Positions 19,720-28,961 are shown, numbered from the stretch's first letter. The stretch is 64,000 nt of DNA from DATJBF01 sp035516795 (GCA_035516795.1 DATIZX010000079.1:22019-86018); one strand, 5' to 3'. The notes: generated from the sequence alone by a model not told the origin. Numbers and translations: made by a program.

Positions 19720-19735
19720 TGGCACGAGCTTTGCA
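19720..19735 (+). promoter_or_regulatory. Sigma-54 (-24/-12) promoter with exact consensus
   Basis: TGGCACG, four bases (AGCT), then TTGCA: a perfect match to the sigma-54 consensus TGGCACG-N4-TTGCW. Taking the GC at -13/-12, transcription would begin about 19746, only two bases before the ATG at 19748. No other perfect copy was seen in the window. An activator binding site further upstream is expected but not identified. Confidence 0.75.
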
Positions 19736-19747
19736 TAAACACCCCCC

Positions 19748-20914
19748 ATGCGAAAAACTGACGATAGCATTGTCATCAGCAAGAGCGGCTTTCGAGATCA
19801 AGTTGACGGAGTCCAAGGAGATACAGGATCGAATGAGACCGTTTCTGATGCGGCAGATGCGTCGAGAACAGCCTGCGGATTTGATCCGTATTGTTTGAGT
19901 TCGTTCCTTACCTTTCGTTACGTCATCAATCCAACGGCGGAATGGTTGCCTTCGATTCGTTCGCGTTGGCCAGCCGCGGATCCCGCCGAACCCATCGACG
20001 TGAAAAGCTCCGGACAGTTGCTCGAGACTCTGCGTCTGCTGGTCAACCAAGTCGTGCGGCAGCAGACGGTTGGATTGCTTCTCGGTGGGGGAATCGATTC
20101 TGCCATTCTCGCGGCACTGCTTCCCCGTGGAACGCCAGCCTATACGGTACGATTTCAAGCCGAATTGCCCATCGATGAAAGTCCCGCGGCAGCTCGCTAT
20201 GCAAAACGCTGCGGCTTGCCTCATCGCGTAGTGACGGTGACTTGGGAGGATTATGAAGAGCGAGTCGAATGGCTGATGCGGCACAAACGCTCGCCTTTGC
20301 ATCCCGTGGAAGTGGCGCTTTCGCTGGCGGCTTGTATGGCCAAGGCCGATGGGGTGGACGCTCTTATCGTCGGCAGTGGAGCCGATTCAAAATTCGGAGG
20401 TTTGGACCGGCTGTTGTCCCGAGACTGGACGCTGGAAGATTTCATGCAGCGCTACAGCTTTGTTGAGCCGACATCCGTGCTGATCGACCCACGTTCGATG
20501 AGCCCGGTGTTTGAGGAATATGTTCGGGGACAAAATCTTGATGTGGCGGCTTTTCTCAGGGGAGTGCACGGACCAGGACTCGTTCAGGCTTTTGACAACG
20601 CCATCAGCGCGGCTGGTTGTGTCTGCGTCGCACCCTATGAGTCGCTGGGGCTTGCCGTTCCTCTCGACTTGATGCGGATTCGTCGCGGTGAGCCGAAATA
20701 TTTCCTGCGGGAGATCTTTACTGAACTCTTCCCCGGCCTGCCGTTAGCCAGAAAGATCGCATTTGCTCGTCCCATGGACGCTTGGATGAAGTTTTGGACC
20801 GGTCCATGTCGCGCGGAATTCAGGTCTGGCTTGGCTGTGAATTGTTTCTCCGGCGAACAGAAATGGCTTTTGTATTGTCTGGAGAAGTTCATGACCATGA
20901 TGGAGAAGGAGTAA
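19748..20914 (+). CDS. Stand-alone asparagine-synthetase-like (PP-loop ATP pyrophosphatase) protein
   Basis: 388 residues covering only the AsnB C-terminal synthetase domain. An N-terminal FDPYCLSSFLTFRYV segment matches the start of that domain in amidotransferases. The PP-loop reads LLLGGGIDSAI (about residues 109-119; Ser of SGG replaced by Gly), and the second motif GSGADSKFGGLDRL replaces the usual GEGADELFGGY. There is no glutaminase domain, so ammonia would have to come from a partner, or the protein may adenylate another substrate. Behind a sigma-54 promoter, which would make the message nearly leaderless. Related domains occur in exopolysaccharide/PEP-CTERM loci and in lasso-peptide cyclases, but no partner genes are adjacent. 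Substrate unknown. Confidence 0.8.
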   Translation: MRKTDDSIVISKSGFRDQVDGVQGDTGSNETVSDAADASRTACGFDPYCLSSFLTFRYVINPTAEWLPSIRSRWPAADPAEPIDVKSSGQLLETLRLLVNQVVRQQTVGLLLGGGIDSAILAALLPRGTPAYTVRFQAELPIDESPAAARYAKRCGLPHRVVTVTWEDYEERVEWLMRHKRSPLHPVEVALSLAACMAKADGVDALIVGSGADSKFGGLDRLLSRDWTLEDFMQRYSFVEPTSVLIDPRSMSPVFEEYVRGQNLDVAAFLRGVHGPGLVQAFDNAISAAGCVCVAPYESLGLAVPLDLMRIRRGEPKYFLREIFTELFPGLPLARKIAFARPMDAWMKFWTGPCRAEFRSGLAVNCFSGEQKWLLYCLEKFMTMMEKE

Positions 20915-20916
20915 AC

Positions 20917-20936
20917 TGCCCCGGGGCGGCATTTTT
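20917..20936 (+). terminator. Possible weak intrinsic terminator
   Basis: A short GC-rich self-complementary run (TGCC, then CCGGGGC, then GGCA) is followed at once by TTTTT, three bases after the stop of the asparagine-synthetase-like gene. The stem is only about four to five pairs, so this is a weak candidate. Confidence 0.35.
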
Positions 20937-21325
20937 CCGGACATTCCTGTCGGGCGGAGATGGACTGGCTGATCAAAAAAGCTTATTTTTGGGCACGGCA
21001 TTGATTGCCTTCCGCAGACGAAACGCAAGTGTTGTAAGTGTTCCAGCCAGGCACAGTCGTTTTCACTTGTTCCAGAGGCTGGTTGACCGACTCTTACCAA
21101 CTCAATTTCTCTTGACGGCGCACTTGGCATGCATGATGCGCAACTCTCATTTCTGGGAAACAGAATGACGCCTGGAAAAAACCCAACGTTTCCTCAGAAA
21201 ACGAAGCGGACGGCAGGACTCAACTCTGCAGACTCGATGAGGACTCATCCAAATGAGGAGGAGTTTCTCTCGCTCGCGTGCCGAGTCGCATACGTGAGAC
21301 GGGCTGCCGATGCCGATGGAGGATC
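20937..21325. other. Intergenic region ahead of the giant repeat protein
   Basis: About 390 bases with no convincing gene; small open frames here have no ribosome site or domain. A sigma-54-like box (TGGCATG, CATG, ATGC at 21125-21139, two mismatches) and a TTGACG box at 21113-21118 are possible promoter parts for the downstream gene. The end holds the ribosome site GGAGG (21318-21322). Confidence 0.4.
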
Positions 21326-24300
21326 ATGGTGAAGAAGCTGATTGTGTGGGGAGGGATACTAGCTCTCCTGGCGAGTTGCCCGATTCAGGCGGCAGACTTG
21401 ACGTGGACGAATGGCGATGGCCTGTTTTCGGACGGGCTCAATTGGGACACGCGCACGCCTCCCATCGATGGCGATGACACCATCTTCACCAATGACACGA
21501 GCTATACGATCACCTTCAACAGCAACTCGCCGTTATTGGTGACGAACATATTTGCGGGACATGCCGGCACCGTCACCGTCGATATCGGCACCTTCACGTG
21601 GACCACAACGGATCGCATGCGGATTGGCAGCGGAGGAACTACGACCACGGTGTATCTGGCCGGCGGAACAATGTCCGTTGACAATTTCGGTACTGCTCAA
21701 CTTCGGATCGCGGACGGGACGAATGCTGTGGGGAAGCTTGTTATCACCAATGGCGCAGTCTTGGCGGCTACGGTTAATATCGCATCTAGCGCCTTTGGCT
21801 CTGGCACACTCGTCGTCAGTGACGCGGGAATCATAACAAATTCAACAGTGAATGGGACGCTCACGGTGGGGAGCAGCGGTTCGGATAGTCAATTGATCAT
21901 CACTAACGGCGGACAAGTGTTCGTGTCTGGAGAGACGAGGGTCGGCAATTCGAATACAACGAATAATTTCCTCCTTGTTTCCGGCCCGAACAGCATCCTC
22001 TCCAACAGAGTGTACGGCATTCGCGTGGGTGCGCAAAGCGGGAGAGGCAACCTCCTCATCGTTACCAATGGTGGCAAGGTGTTCATGAACGATGGCACGA
22101 TTGGCGGCAACGGGCAGGGCACCGCCTTTAATACAGGAATTGTTGTCGGTGTCGGTTCTGTATACAGCAGCGCGGGAAATGTGACTCTGGCTCCCAGTTC
22201 CGGCGGTAGCACCAACAATAACCTGACCGTATACGACGGTGCCACGTTGATCTGTGGCGGCTCCATCACCATTGGCAACGCCAATGATTATTCGGGTATC
22301 TCCAACTCTGTGCTTATGGGGGGGAGTGGTTTGATGAGCACGGGCTCCTCCGCAGTGGTCCGCTTTGGCTCAAGCACTTTGCTTAATCGCTTCGTTCTGA
22401 CCAACGCTTTCTTCACCAGTGGCACCGTAGCCTTCCAAGGGATCAGCAATACCATATCAGTCTTGGCAAACAGCCAGTGGATTATGACCACGAATTTAGC
22501 GACACCAAGTTCTGCTCTTGGCGCGATTCTTACAATCGATGGCGGCTATGTCAGCAATCAGGCCGGAATTGTCATGGGCGGTATTTCCGGAAGTCAACTG
22601 ATCGTGACCAACGGAGGCGGGTTGGTATCCAATTACGGTACAATCGGGGCCGGCGCTGCATTCTGCACAGGTGTCGTTGCCGGCGCAGGGTCTGTTTGGT
22701 CCAACACCGGTCCGAACATTCTCATCGGGACCGGGGTCGGCGGCAGTAATAACGCCTTAGCCGTTGTTAACGGCGCCACTCTTTTTAATTCCGCTACCCT
22801 GAGCATTGGCAACAGTCTGACTGCGAATGTCAACTCGGTTTGCTTCGGCGGCGTCGGGTTACCCAGTACGGTAATCAACAATGGTTCTCTGGATGTTGGC
22901 GGAAGCGACGGAAGTTACTCGAACAAACTCACTGTCACCAATGCAGTTCTGAACTGCGGCACAATCAACGTCGGCGTCAGTGGCTCCACAAACAATCTGC
23001 TCGAACTGAAGAACGGGACGATCCTTGTTGGGTTCATCCGAGTTCGCCCGACCAACACTTTTCTTTTCACTGCTGGAACGCTGAACACCGGCGGATCGAC
23101 GGTGGATACGCTCGCCAATAACGGACGCCCGATGGTGGTGGGCGACGGCACGAGCGCAGCGTACCTTGAATTGGCAGCCGGCGGAACCGGTTTTCACGAT
23201 TTCAACACGGGCGGTCTGGTGATTACAAACAACGCGACATTGCGCGGCAATGGTACGCTCATGGGAAACGTCACAGTCCTCGGAACCTGGTCGCCCGGCT
23301 TTTCTGTCGGCTTGATCACGGTCAGCAATAATCTCGTTTTCGGCAGCAGTGCTATTGTCGATTACGAGCTTGGAACCACCAACGATTCCACTGAGGTAAG
23401 TGGAAACCTGACGTTAAATGGCACTCTCAACGTCACCGGCACCAACGGGTCTGGCGTGGGCACGTACACGCTGTTCACGTACGCGGGTGCCTTGTCCGAC
23501 AATGGTCTGACGATTGGCGCCACTCCGGATTCAGGTCTGGATTACTTGATCGATACGAATACGGCGGGCCAGGTGAATTTGGATGTAATTATTCCCCCCC
23601 CGCCCGAGGCGAGTTTCAGTGGCAATCCAACCAGCGGAGCGGGGCCGTTGACGGTGACCTTTACTGATAACTCCATCGGTACAATCACCAACCGATTTTG
23701 GGATTTTGGGGACGGCCACACCACCAACACCACCGAGACGAGTTTCAACTACACGTACACTGCCGTGGGCTCCTACGATGTGAGTCTTACGGTTTACGGG
23801 CGCGGCGGCAGCGACACCAACACGCAAACGGGATACATCACGGTAATGAATCCGCCGCATTTGGTGGTCGAGCCCGGCAGTCTCGATTTTGGTTCGGTCA
23901 CGATTGGCGAGACCAACAGTTTGACTTTCTCCGTAATCAATACCGGAGAAATGTCGCTGGAAGGCACAGCCACCGTCGCCGCGCCCTTTGAAATCACCAA
24001 CGGAGGAAGTTTCAGCGTTGCTGCTGGTCAGACCCAAACGGTAACCGTGGCTTTCCTGCCCACCGCGGAGGGGTCATTCAATGGATCGGTGGTTTTCAGC
24101 AGCAATGGTGGCGATTCGACCAACACCGTCAGCGGAACAGGTTTGACGGCCGGTAGCATTTCAGTCACACCGGCGACATACAGTTTTGGAGCGCTGCTGA
24201 CCGGTACAACGGCACAAGTTACATTCGTGGTGACCAACTCGGGCGGGACCGCGGTCAGCAATGGAACAACGGTGGCCTCCGGGCCGTTCTCCGTCATCTC

Positions 24301-27067
24301 CAATGCAACCTTCAGCGTGCCTCCCTTCAGCGCCACCAACGTTGTGGTGGAATTTGCGCCTCTCGACGAAGGAACATTTACCAACGACGTGGTGTTCGGG
24401 ACGGACAATGGCGGTGCCCGAACCAATACTGTCGCGGGGGTAGGTGCGATTGTAGCGGTAGCTGCATTCAGCGGCAACCCAACCGCGGGGACAGCGCCGT
24501 TGACAGTGACTTTCACAAATGCCTCCAGCGGCTCGATCACAAATTCTTTCTGGGATTTCGGTGATGGCCATACAACCAATTCGACGGCGGCCACGCTGAA
24601 TCATACGTACAACCTGGCCGGAACCAACACTGTCATCCTCACCGTATTCGGGATGTTAGGGACGAATACTCAGACACTGACCGATTACATTGTGGCAACC
24701 AATCCACCTCCTCCTACGGCGGTCTTCAGTGGCGCACCAACCAATGGCACCGTGCCTTTGGCTGTTACGTTCACGAACGCCTCCAGTGGAAACATCACGA
24801 ATGCGTTGTGGAATTTTAGCGATGGTCACACCAGCAATACGCTGGCTTCCACGCTGGTTTACACCTACAACACCGCCGGCACCAGTACTGTCAGCCTGGT
24901 TGTCAGCGGGTTGGGAGGCACGAACGCAAGCACGCAAACGGATTACATCGTGGCGATCAACCCGGCGCATTTGGTCGTGAATCCCGGGAGCTTGAGTTTT
25001 GGATCGATCACCATTGGCCTGTCCAACACGTTGAGCTTCTCGATCATCAACGCGGGCGATGCGCCGTTAAGCGGTACCGCAGTGGCCACCGCACCGTTCA
25101 CCTTAGCCAGCGGTGGGACGTATGACAACCTGCTGAACGGGCAAACCCAGATCGTAACTGTGACATTTGTGCCGGTAGCAGCGGGTGCGTCTACCGGATC
25201 AGTAGTGTTTGCCAGCAACGGCGGAGATTCTACAAATACGGTCATTGGAAACGGCCTCACCCCGGGCAACATCGTGGTCACCCCTGCCCAGATCGATTTC
25301 GGAGCTTTGGCAACAGGGACTACCGTCCAAGCCAGCTTCGTGGTAACCAATACGGGCGGCACCGCGGTCAGTAATGGCACGGCGACTGTACTGGGCGGAC
25401 CGTTTACGATCGTCACCGGTGCGAGCTTCAGCGTGCCGGGTCTTGGTATGACCAATGTCACCGTTCAATTTGCACCCGACAACATCGGCGCGTTTACCAA
25501 CAAGGTCGCCTTCGCCACCGACAATGGCGGGGCCGCTACCAATCCGGTCATTGGTGTCGGCGCGATCGTACCTGTGGCCAGCTTCTCGGGTGCGCCCACG
25601 AATGGCGTGACGCCGTTGGTGGTGACATTCACCGATAGTTCGACCGGCACCGTCACGAACCGGTACTGGAATTTCGGCGATGGCAATACAACCAATACCA
25701 GCGCGACCAGCGTGAATCACACGTACAATGTCGCTGGCTCGAATACCGTCACCCTCACTGTCACCGGCCCCTTGGGTACCAACATCCAAATGCAGGCCAG
25801 TTACATCGTGGCATATGATCCACCCGTCGCCAGGTTCAGTGCCAATCCGACGACCGGCGCGGCCGCTTTGACGGTCACGTTTTCCGACACCTCCACCGGA
25901 ACCATCACGAATCGGTTCTGGGATTTCGGCGATAAACACACGACGAACACCTTGGTCACCAGTTTCGGACACACTTACGATGACCCCGGCACCAACACCG
26001 TGAGCTTGACGGTGTTCGGCATGGGCGGATGGAGCACGACGAATCGATTCAACTACATCATCGTAACCAATTTCGTTCCGGACACAACGGCGCCACAACT
26101 CCAGGTCGATGTCCCGACGGATTACGAGGGATTTACCAACGCCAATATCACCGTATCGGGCAGCGCCAGCGATGAGAGCGGCATCAGCGCCGTGACCCTC
26201 AACGGATCTCCAGCGTCAAGGGCCGACACAAATTGGTCGCAGTCGGCTACGCTTTCTTTGGGAACGAATACGTTCCTCGTGATCGCGACCGATGCCAGCC
26301 CCAACCTGAATACGGCGACGCAAACGGTTCACGCGGTTCTACTGCCCAATCATCCGCCGCAGATCACGGCGGGGCTCTGGGTGACCAATGCCCTGCTCAG
26401 CGTCACCAACACTTCGCTGGTGATGGTGGATGCGACCAACATATTCACCGTGACCGCCAGTGATTCTGACGGCAATCTGTTAAGCTATCACTGGGACTTC
26501 GGAGACGGCAGAAGCGGCAATTCTTCCGTGGACACCGTGGGACACATCTATACCAACGATTGCGGACCGTACAGCGCCAGCGTGACTGTCAGCGACGGCC
26601 AGGTTTCAACCAACAGTGATCGGACTGTGATCGTCGCGTGCCAGATGGAGATCACCAAGCTCTTGGCAAAGGTCAATTTCAAGAAGACCAATGCGGATAG
26701 CTGTAATCTGGTCGCCAAAATTGCTTTGCCCACTGATTTCGCCACGGACGGCAAATCCGTGAGCGTGGATATCGGCGGCGCAGATTCGTCGTTCACATTG
26801 AATACCAAAGGCAAGGGACTGAATGCTCAGGGGAATTGCCTCCTCAAGTTCAACAAAAAGACGGGGCTTTGGAAAGCCACGGTCAACTTGCGCAAAGCGA
26901 ATTTGCAAGACTTCTGGGCAGATGAAGGATTGATCAATACCACGACCGGGAAGACGGGGATTTACGTGACTGTCACATCGGCCCTATTAGTGAACGATGA
27001 GGGGTTCGCCGCCGATCGGACCCTGCGTTATAAGGCCAATTTCGGCAAGACGGGCACTGCCAAGTAG
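21326..27067 (+). CDS. Giant secreted repeat protein: beta-helix passenger, PKD and ASH-type domains
   Basis: 1913 residues from the ATG at 21326 (GGAGG just upstream; signal peptide MVKKLIVWGGILALLASCPIQA). Residues about 20-750 are Gly/Thr/Asn/Ser-rich short repeats (LVVSDAGI, LIITNGGQVF, LLVSGPNS, LIVTNGG), as in autotransporter-type beta-helix passengers. Then come alternating PKD domains (WDFGDGHTTN, WNFSDGHTS, WNFGDGNTTN, WDFGDKHTTN) and pairs of choice-of-anchor-D/ASH-like domains (LVVEPGSLDFGSVTIGETN), a bacterial Ig-like domain (about 26080-26350), a sixth PKD (WDFGDGRSGN) and a unique C-terminal domain of about 140 residues. No C-terminal PEP-CTERM, LPXTG or autotransporter barrel is visible. 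Probably a cell-surface or extracellular adhesion/matrix protein. Function inferred from domain type. Confidence 0.88.
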   Translation: MVKKLIVWGGILALLASCPIQAADLTWTNGDGLFSDGLNWDTRTPPIDGDDTIFTNDTSYTITFNSNSPLLVTNIFAGHAGTVTVDIGTFTWTTTDRMRIGSGGTTTTVYLAGGTMSVDNFGTAQLRIADGTNAVGKLVITNGAVLAATVNIASSAFGSGTLVVSDAGIITNSTVNGTLTVGSSGSDSQLIITNGGQVFVSGETRVGNSNTTNNFLLVSGPNSILSNRVYGIRVGAQSGRGNLLIVTNGGKVFMNDGTIGGNGQGTAFNTGIVVGVGSVYSSAGNVTLAPSSGGSTNNNLTVYDGATLICGGSITIGNANDYSGISNSVLMGGSGLMSTGSSAVVRFGSSTLLNRFVLTNAFFTSGTVAFQGISNTISVLANSQWIMTTNLATPSSALGAILTIDGGYVSNQAGIVMGGISGSQLIVTNGGGLVSNYGTIGAGAAFCTGVVAGAGSVWSNTGPNILIGTGVGGSNNALAVVNGATLFNSATLSIGNSLTANVNSVCFGGVGLPSTVINNGSLDVGGSDGSYSNKLTVTNAVLNCGTINVGVSGSTNNLLELKNGTILVGFIRVRPTNTFLFTAGTLNTGGSTVDTLANNGRPMVVGDGTSAAYLELAAGGTGFHDFNTGGLVITNNATLRGNGTLMGNVTVLGTWSPGFSVGLITVSNNLVFGSSAIVDYELGTTNDSTEVSGNLTLNGTLNVTGTNGSGVGTYTLFTYAGALSDNGLTIGATPDSGLDYLIDTNTAGQVNLDVIIPPPPEASFSGNPTSGAGPLTVTFTDNSIGTITNRFWDFGDGHTTNTTETSFNYTYTAVGSYDVSLTVYGRGGSDTNTQTGYITVMNPPHLVVEPGSLDFGSVTIGETNSLTFSVINTGEMSLEGTATVAAPFEITNGGSFSVAAGQTQTVTVAFLPTAEGSFNGSVVFSSNGGDSTNTVSGTGLTAGSISVTPATYSFGALLTGTTAQVTFVVTNSGGTAVSNGTTVASGPFSVISNATFSVPPFSATNVVVEFAPLDEGTFTNDVVFGTDNGGARTNTVAGVGAIVAVAAFSGNPTAGTAPLTVTFTNASSGSITNSFWDFGDGHTTNSTAATLNHTYNLAGTNTVILTVFGMLGTNTQTLTDYIVATNPPPPTAVFSGAPTNGTVPLAVTFTNASSGNITNALWNFSDGHTSNTLASTLVYTYNTAGTSTVSLVVSGLGGTNASTQTDYIVAINPAHLVVNPGSLSFGSITIGLSNTLSFSIINAGDAPLSGTAVATAPFTLASGGTYDNLLNGQTQIVTVTFVPVAAGASTGSVVFASNGGDSTNTVIGNGLTPGNIVVTPAQIDFGALATGTTVQASFVVTNTGGTAVSNGTATVLGGPFTIVTGASFSVPGLGMTNVTVQFAPDNIGAFTNKVAFATDNGGAATNPVIGVGAIVPVASFSGAPTNGVTPLVVTFTDSSTGTVTNRYWNFGDGNTTNTSATSVNHTYNVAGSNTVTLTVTGPLGTNIQMQASYIVAYDPPVARFSANPTTGAAALTVTFSDTSTGTITNRFWDFGDKHTTNTLVTSFGHTYDDPGTNTVSLTVFGMGGWSTTNRFNYIIVTNFVPDTTAPQLQVDVPTDYEGFTNANITVSGSASDESGISAVTLNGSPASRADTNWSQSATLSLGTNTFLVIATDASPNLNTATQTVHAVLLPNHPPQITAGLWVTNALLSVTNTSLVMVDATNIFTVTASDSDGNLLSYHWDFGDGRSGNSSVDTVGHIYTNDCGPYSASVTVSDGQVSTNSDRTVIVACQMEITKLLAKVNFKKTNADSCNLVAKIALPTDFATDGKSVSVDIGGADSSFTLNTKGKGLNAQGNCLLKFNKKTGLWKATVNLRKANLQDFWADEGLINTTTGKTGIYVTVTSALLVNDEGFAADRTLRYKANFGKTGTAK
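23606..26640 (+). repeat. Tandem PKD and ASH-like domain repeats inside the giant protein gene
   Basis: Order by position: PKD 23606-23850; ASH 23858-24145; ASH 24148-24440; PKD 24460-24700; PKD 24707-24955; ASH 24962-25255; ASH 25258-25555; PKD 25575-25815; PKD 25825-26070; Ig-like 26080-26350; PKD 26440-26640. The block PKD-ASH-ASH-PKD appears twice with closely similar protein sequence (TAQVTFVVTNSGGTAVSNG versus TVQASFVVTNTGGTAVSNG), pointing to duplication of a whole four-domain unit. Confidence 0.8.
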
Positions 27068-27085
27068 AATGCCTTCGGCTTTCCT

Positions 27086-28273
27086 TCAGCTTTGACTGAG
27101 TCGCTTCTTCGGCTGGTCGAAGAGTAACTCGTGGGCTTCTCTTAGAATCTGCGGAAGTCCTGAAGCGAATGGATTTTTCGCCACCGCCTCCAGTAGTTTC
27201 TTCTCGTCCTGAATATTGCTGGCCATCTCACCGGGAAACCAGTGGCCGCCATTGCCCCCCAGCAGATTGTACCGCATTTTGCCCCACTCGATCAGACCCA
27301 GCGATTTCGCATACGTCCACAATCGCAGAATCTCAATGACGTTCACCTGGTACGGCGTCTCCGAGTATTCTGGTAGCTCCTCATTCCAGCGCTCACACCA
27401 GTCCGCGCCGAGGACGCGGGCCATCTCTTCACGCAATCGGCGCTCGATAGGAGCAATCGTTTCGGCGGCCCGATCGTAGAATTTCAAAGCCGCCACATGT
27501 TCGTCGAAATCGCCGGGATGTGCCGCGCCGCAGCTCAAGGTATGGACTTCGGGGCGAGCCAAGCAGTAGAGATCGTTGAATTGCATCGGCGAGAGTGGCG
27601 CGCAGAGTTCGGCCATCTTGGTGGGCCTGCCCTGCAGTTTGCCGCCCTTGTCGTTGGGACTGATGATAAAAACCCCCAGGTCGCGCTTTGTCGCGGCCAC
27701 AACGGCGGGCCAGTTGAGGGGATTGACAAAATACCAGTGCAAGTTCACGTAATCGAACTCGTCAGATTCGATGGCCTGCAAAATAACGCGAGGGACGGCG
27801 TGGGTCGAGAATCCGATGAAGCGAACGCGACCATCCTTTTGCAACTGCCGCGCCACCTTCAGACATCCATTGGGCCGCAACGAAAAATCCAGCAGCTCTT
27901 CATTGTTGATGCCGTGCAACCCGAGCAAATCGACGCAATCGAGGCGCAGATTGCTCATGGACATGTTAAACGTCGCGAGAAACTCTTTCGGATTTGTGCA
28001 GGGCGACACTTTGGTTTGCACGATCATTTGCTCGCGCGGCAAACGCGGAAGAATCCGCCCCAGTTGGAGTTCCGACGTGCCGTACCCGCGGGCGGTTTCG
28101 ATGTGATTGATCCCAAGCTCCAAGGCGCGTCGGATGGTGGCTTCGAGGTTCGCCTGACCTTCCGTTGTGATGCCCGCAGCCTCCTCGTCTTTCCAAGAAT
28201 GTTGGTAGCGCATCCCGCCGCACGAAATCACTGGCATCGACAGATTCGTGCGACCGAAGCGCCGGTATTTCAT
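27086..28273 (-). CDS. Aldo/keto reductase family oxidoreductase
   Basis: 395 residues from the ATG at 28273 (MKYRRFGRTNLSMPVISCGG), one base past the stop of the rhomboid-like gene, so they are coupled. AKR barrel features: NHIETARGYGTSELQLGRIL, QTKVSPCTNP, CVDLLGLHGINNEE (usually LHR/LHG), VRFIGFSTHAV. The C-terminal extension of about 100 residues (ADWCERWNEELPEYSETPYQVN...) is of the kind found in the AKR subgroup that often carries a [4Fe-4S] cluster, but here the CxxCxxC pattern is absent. Probably NADPH-dependent reduction of a carbonyl; substrate unknown. Converges on the giant repeat gene with an 18-base gap. Confidence 0.88.
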   Translation of the reverse strand: MKYRRFGRTNLSMPVISCGGMRYQHSWKDEEAAGITTEGQANLEATIRRALELGINHIETARGYGTSELQLGRILPRLPREQMIVQTKVSPCTNPKEFLATFNMSMSNLRLDCVDLLGLHGINNEELLDFSLRPNGCLKVARQLQKDGRVRFIGFSTHAVPRVILQAIESDEFDYVNLHWYFVNPLNWPAVVAATKRDLGVFIISPNDKGGKLQGRPTKMAELCAPLSPMQFNDLYCLARPEVHTLSCGAAHPGDFDEHVAALKFYDRAAETIAPIERRLREEMARVLGADWCERWNEELPEYSETPYQVNVIEILRLWTYAKSLGLIEWGKMRYNLLGGNGGHWFPGEMASNIQDEKKLLEAVAKNPFASGLPQILREAHELLFDQPKKRLSQS

Positions 28274-28274
28274 T

Positions 28275-28961
28275 TCACTCTTCAATCGTTGGATTGCTCT
28301 CGCGTCCAGCCTGGACGGCGCGCTTGAACTTCTCACGACGGTAGAAGGCTTTCAACCGGCCGGCGAAATACGGCCCAAAAAAGAGCAGATAGTTTGCGTA
28401 CATCGTGACAAGGTAGAGCCGGTCCAACCATAAGCCGGTAACGAGGGCCCAGCCGAGGTAGGCTGCCACCAGCCAAGCCAACCATTTCATCTTCACAGGG
28501 AGCACGAAAAACAACAGGATCTGGTAATCGGGCGCTATGGTGGCTGCCGCCAAAAATAAAGTCGATTCCAGCTCCCTCACGCTCCAAATTGGAATCTGGA
28601 AGGTGAACGAAAAGGCAATGGTGAGGATCACAGCCACCAACAGGTACAGCGTAGTGCGAAATTCGCCCCACTCTTCTTCGATACCGTTGATGATGAAATA
28701 AAGAAAATAGAGCGCGATCAACATCCACAGCAGGCTGCTGTAGAGCGGTATTGCGAGAAACGTAACCAAGCGCCAGAGTTCGCCTTTGAGGATCAGGGAA
28801 GGGGAGAGAACGAGGAGGCCCAAGGCACGCGGATCATACAACGCCAGAAAAAACCCGACCACCTGCGCACCGACCAGATACAAGGCCAGATTGGGGATGC
28901 CCAATCCTGGCATCAAACGTTCGAGCCGATCGATCCACCTGGGTGCCTGACCGTAAAGCAT
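28275..28961 (-). CDS. Rhomboid-like membrane protein lacking the catalytic dyad
   Basis: 228 residues with about six membrane segments. The rhomboid-fold start GELWRLVTFLAIP and the following LYFLYFIINGIEEEWG segment are recognisable, but the GxSG serine motif and the C-terminal catalytic His are not present: the corresponding helix reads LFLAAATIAPDYQILLFF. It therefore resembles inactive rhomboid/Derlin-type (DUF1751-like) proteins rather than a protease. It ends one base before the aldo/keto reductase start. Role unknown; membrane quality control or lipid-related scaffolding are guesses. Confidence 0.75.
   Translation of the reverse strand: MLYGQAPRWIDRLERLMPGLGIPNLALYLVGAQVVGFFLALYDPRALGLLVLSPSLILKGELWRLVTFLAIPLYSSLLWMLIALYFLYFIINGIEEEWGEFRTTLYLLVAVILTIAFSFTFQIPIWSVRELESTLFLAAATIAPDYQILLFFVLPVKMKWLAWLVAAYLGWALVTGLWLDRLYLVTMYANYLLFFGPYFAGRLKAFYRREKFKRAVQAGRESNPTIEE

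Noticed and set aside
19833..19898. A 21-codon frame (MRPFLMRQMRREQPADLIRI...) with AAGGAG upstream, next to an asparagine-synthetase-like gene, as a possible lasso-peptide precursor
   Set aside because: It overlaps the conserved start of the synthetase domain (FDPYCLSSFLTFRYV) in another frame, has no leader/core features, and there is no leader protease nearby.
21113..21139. Second sigma-54 promoter ahead of the giant repeat gene
   Set aside because: TGGCATG-N4-ATGC has two mismatches in key positions; mentioned only as a possibility.
20782..21168. Plus-strand frame of 128 codons after the asparagine-synthetase-like gene
   Set aside because: Starts inside that gene in another frame; composition is not protein-like and there is no domain.
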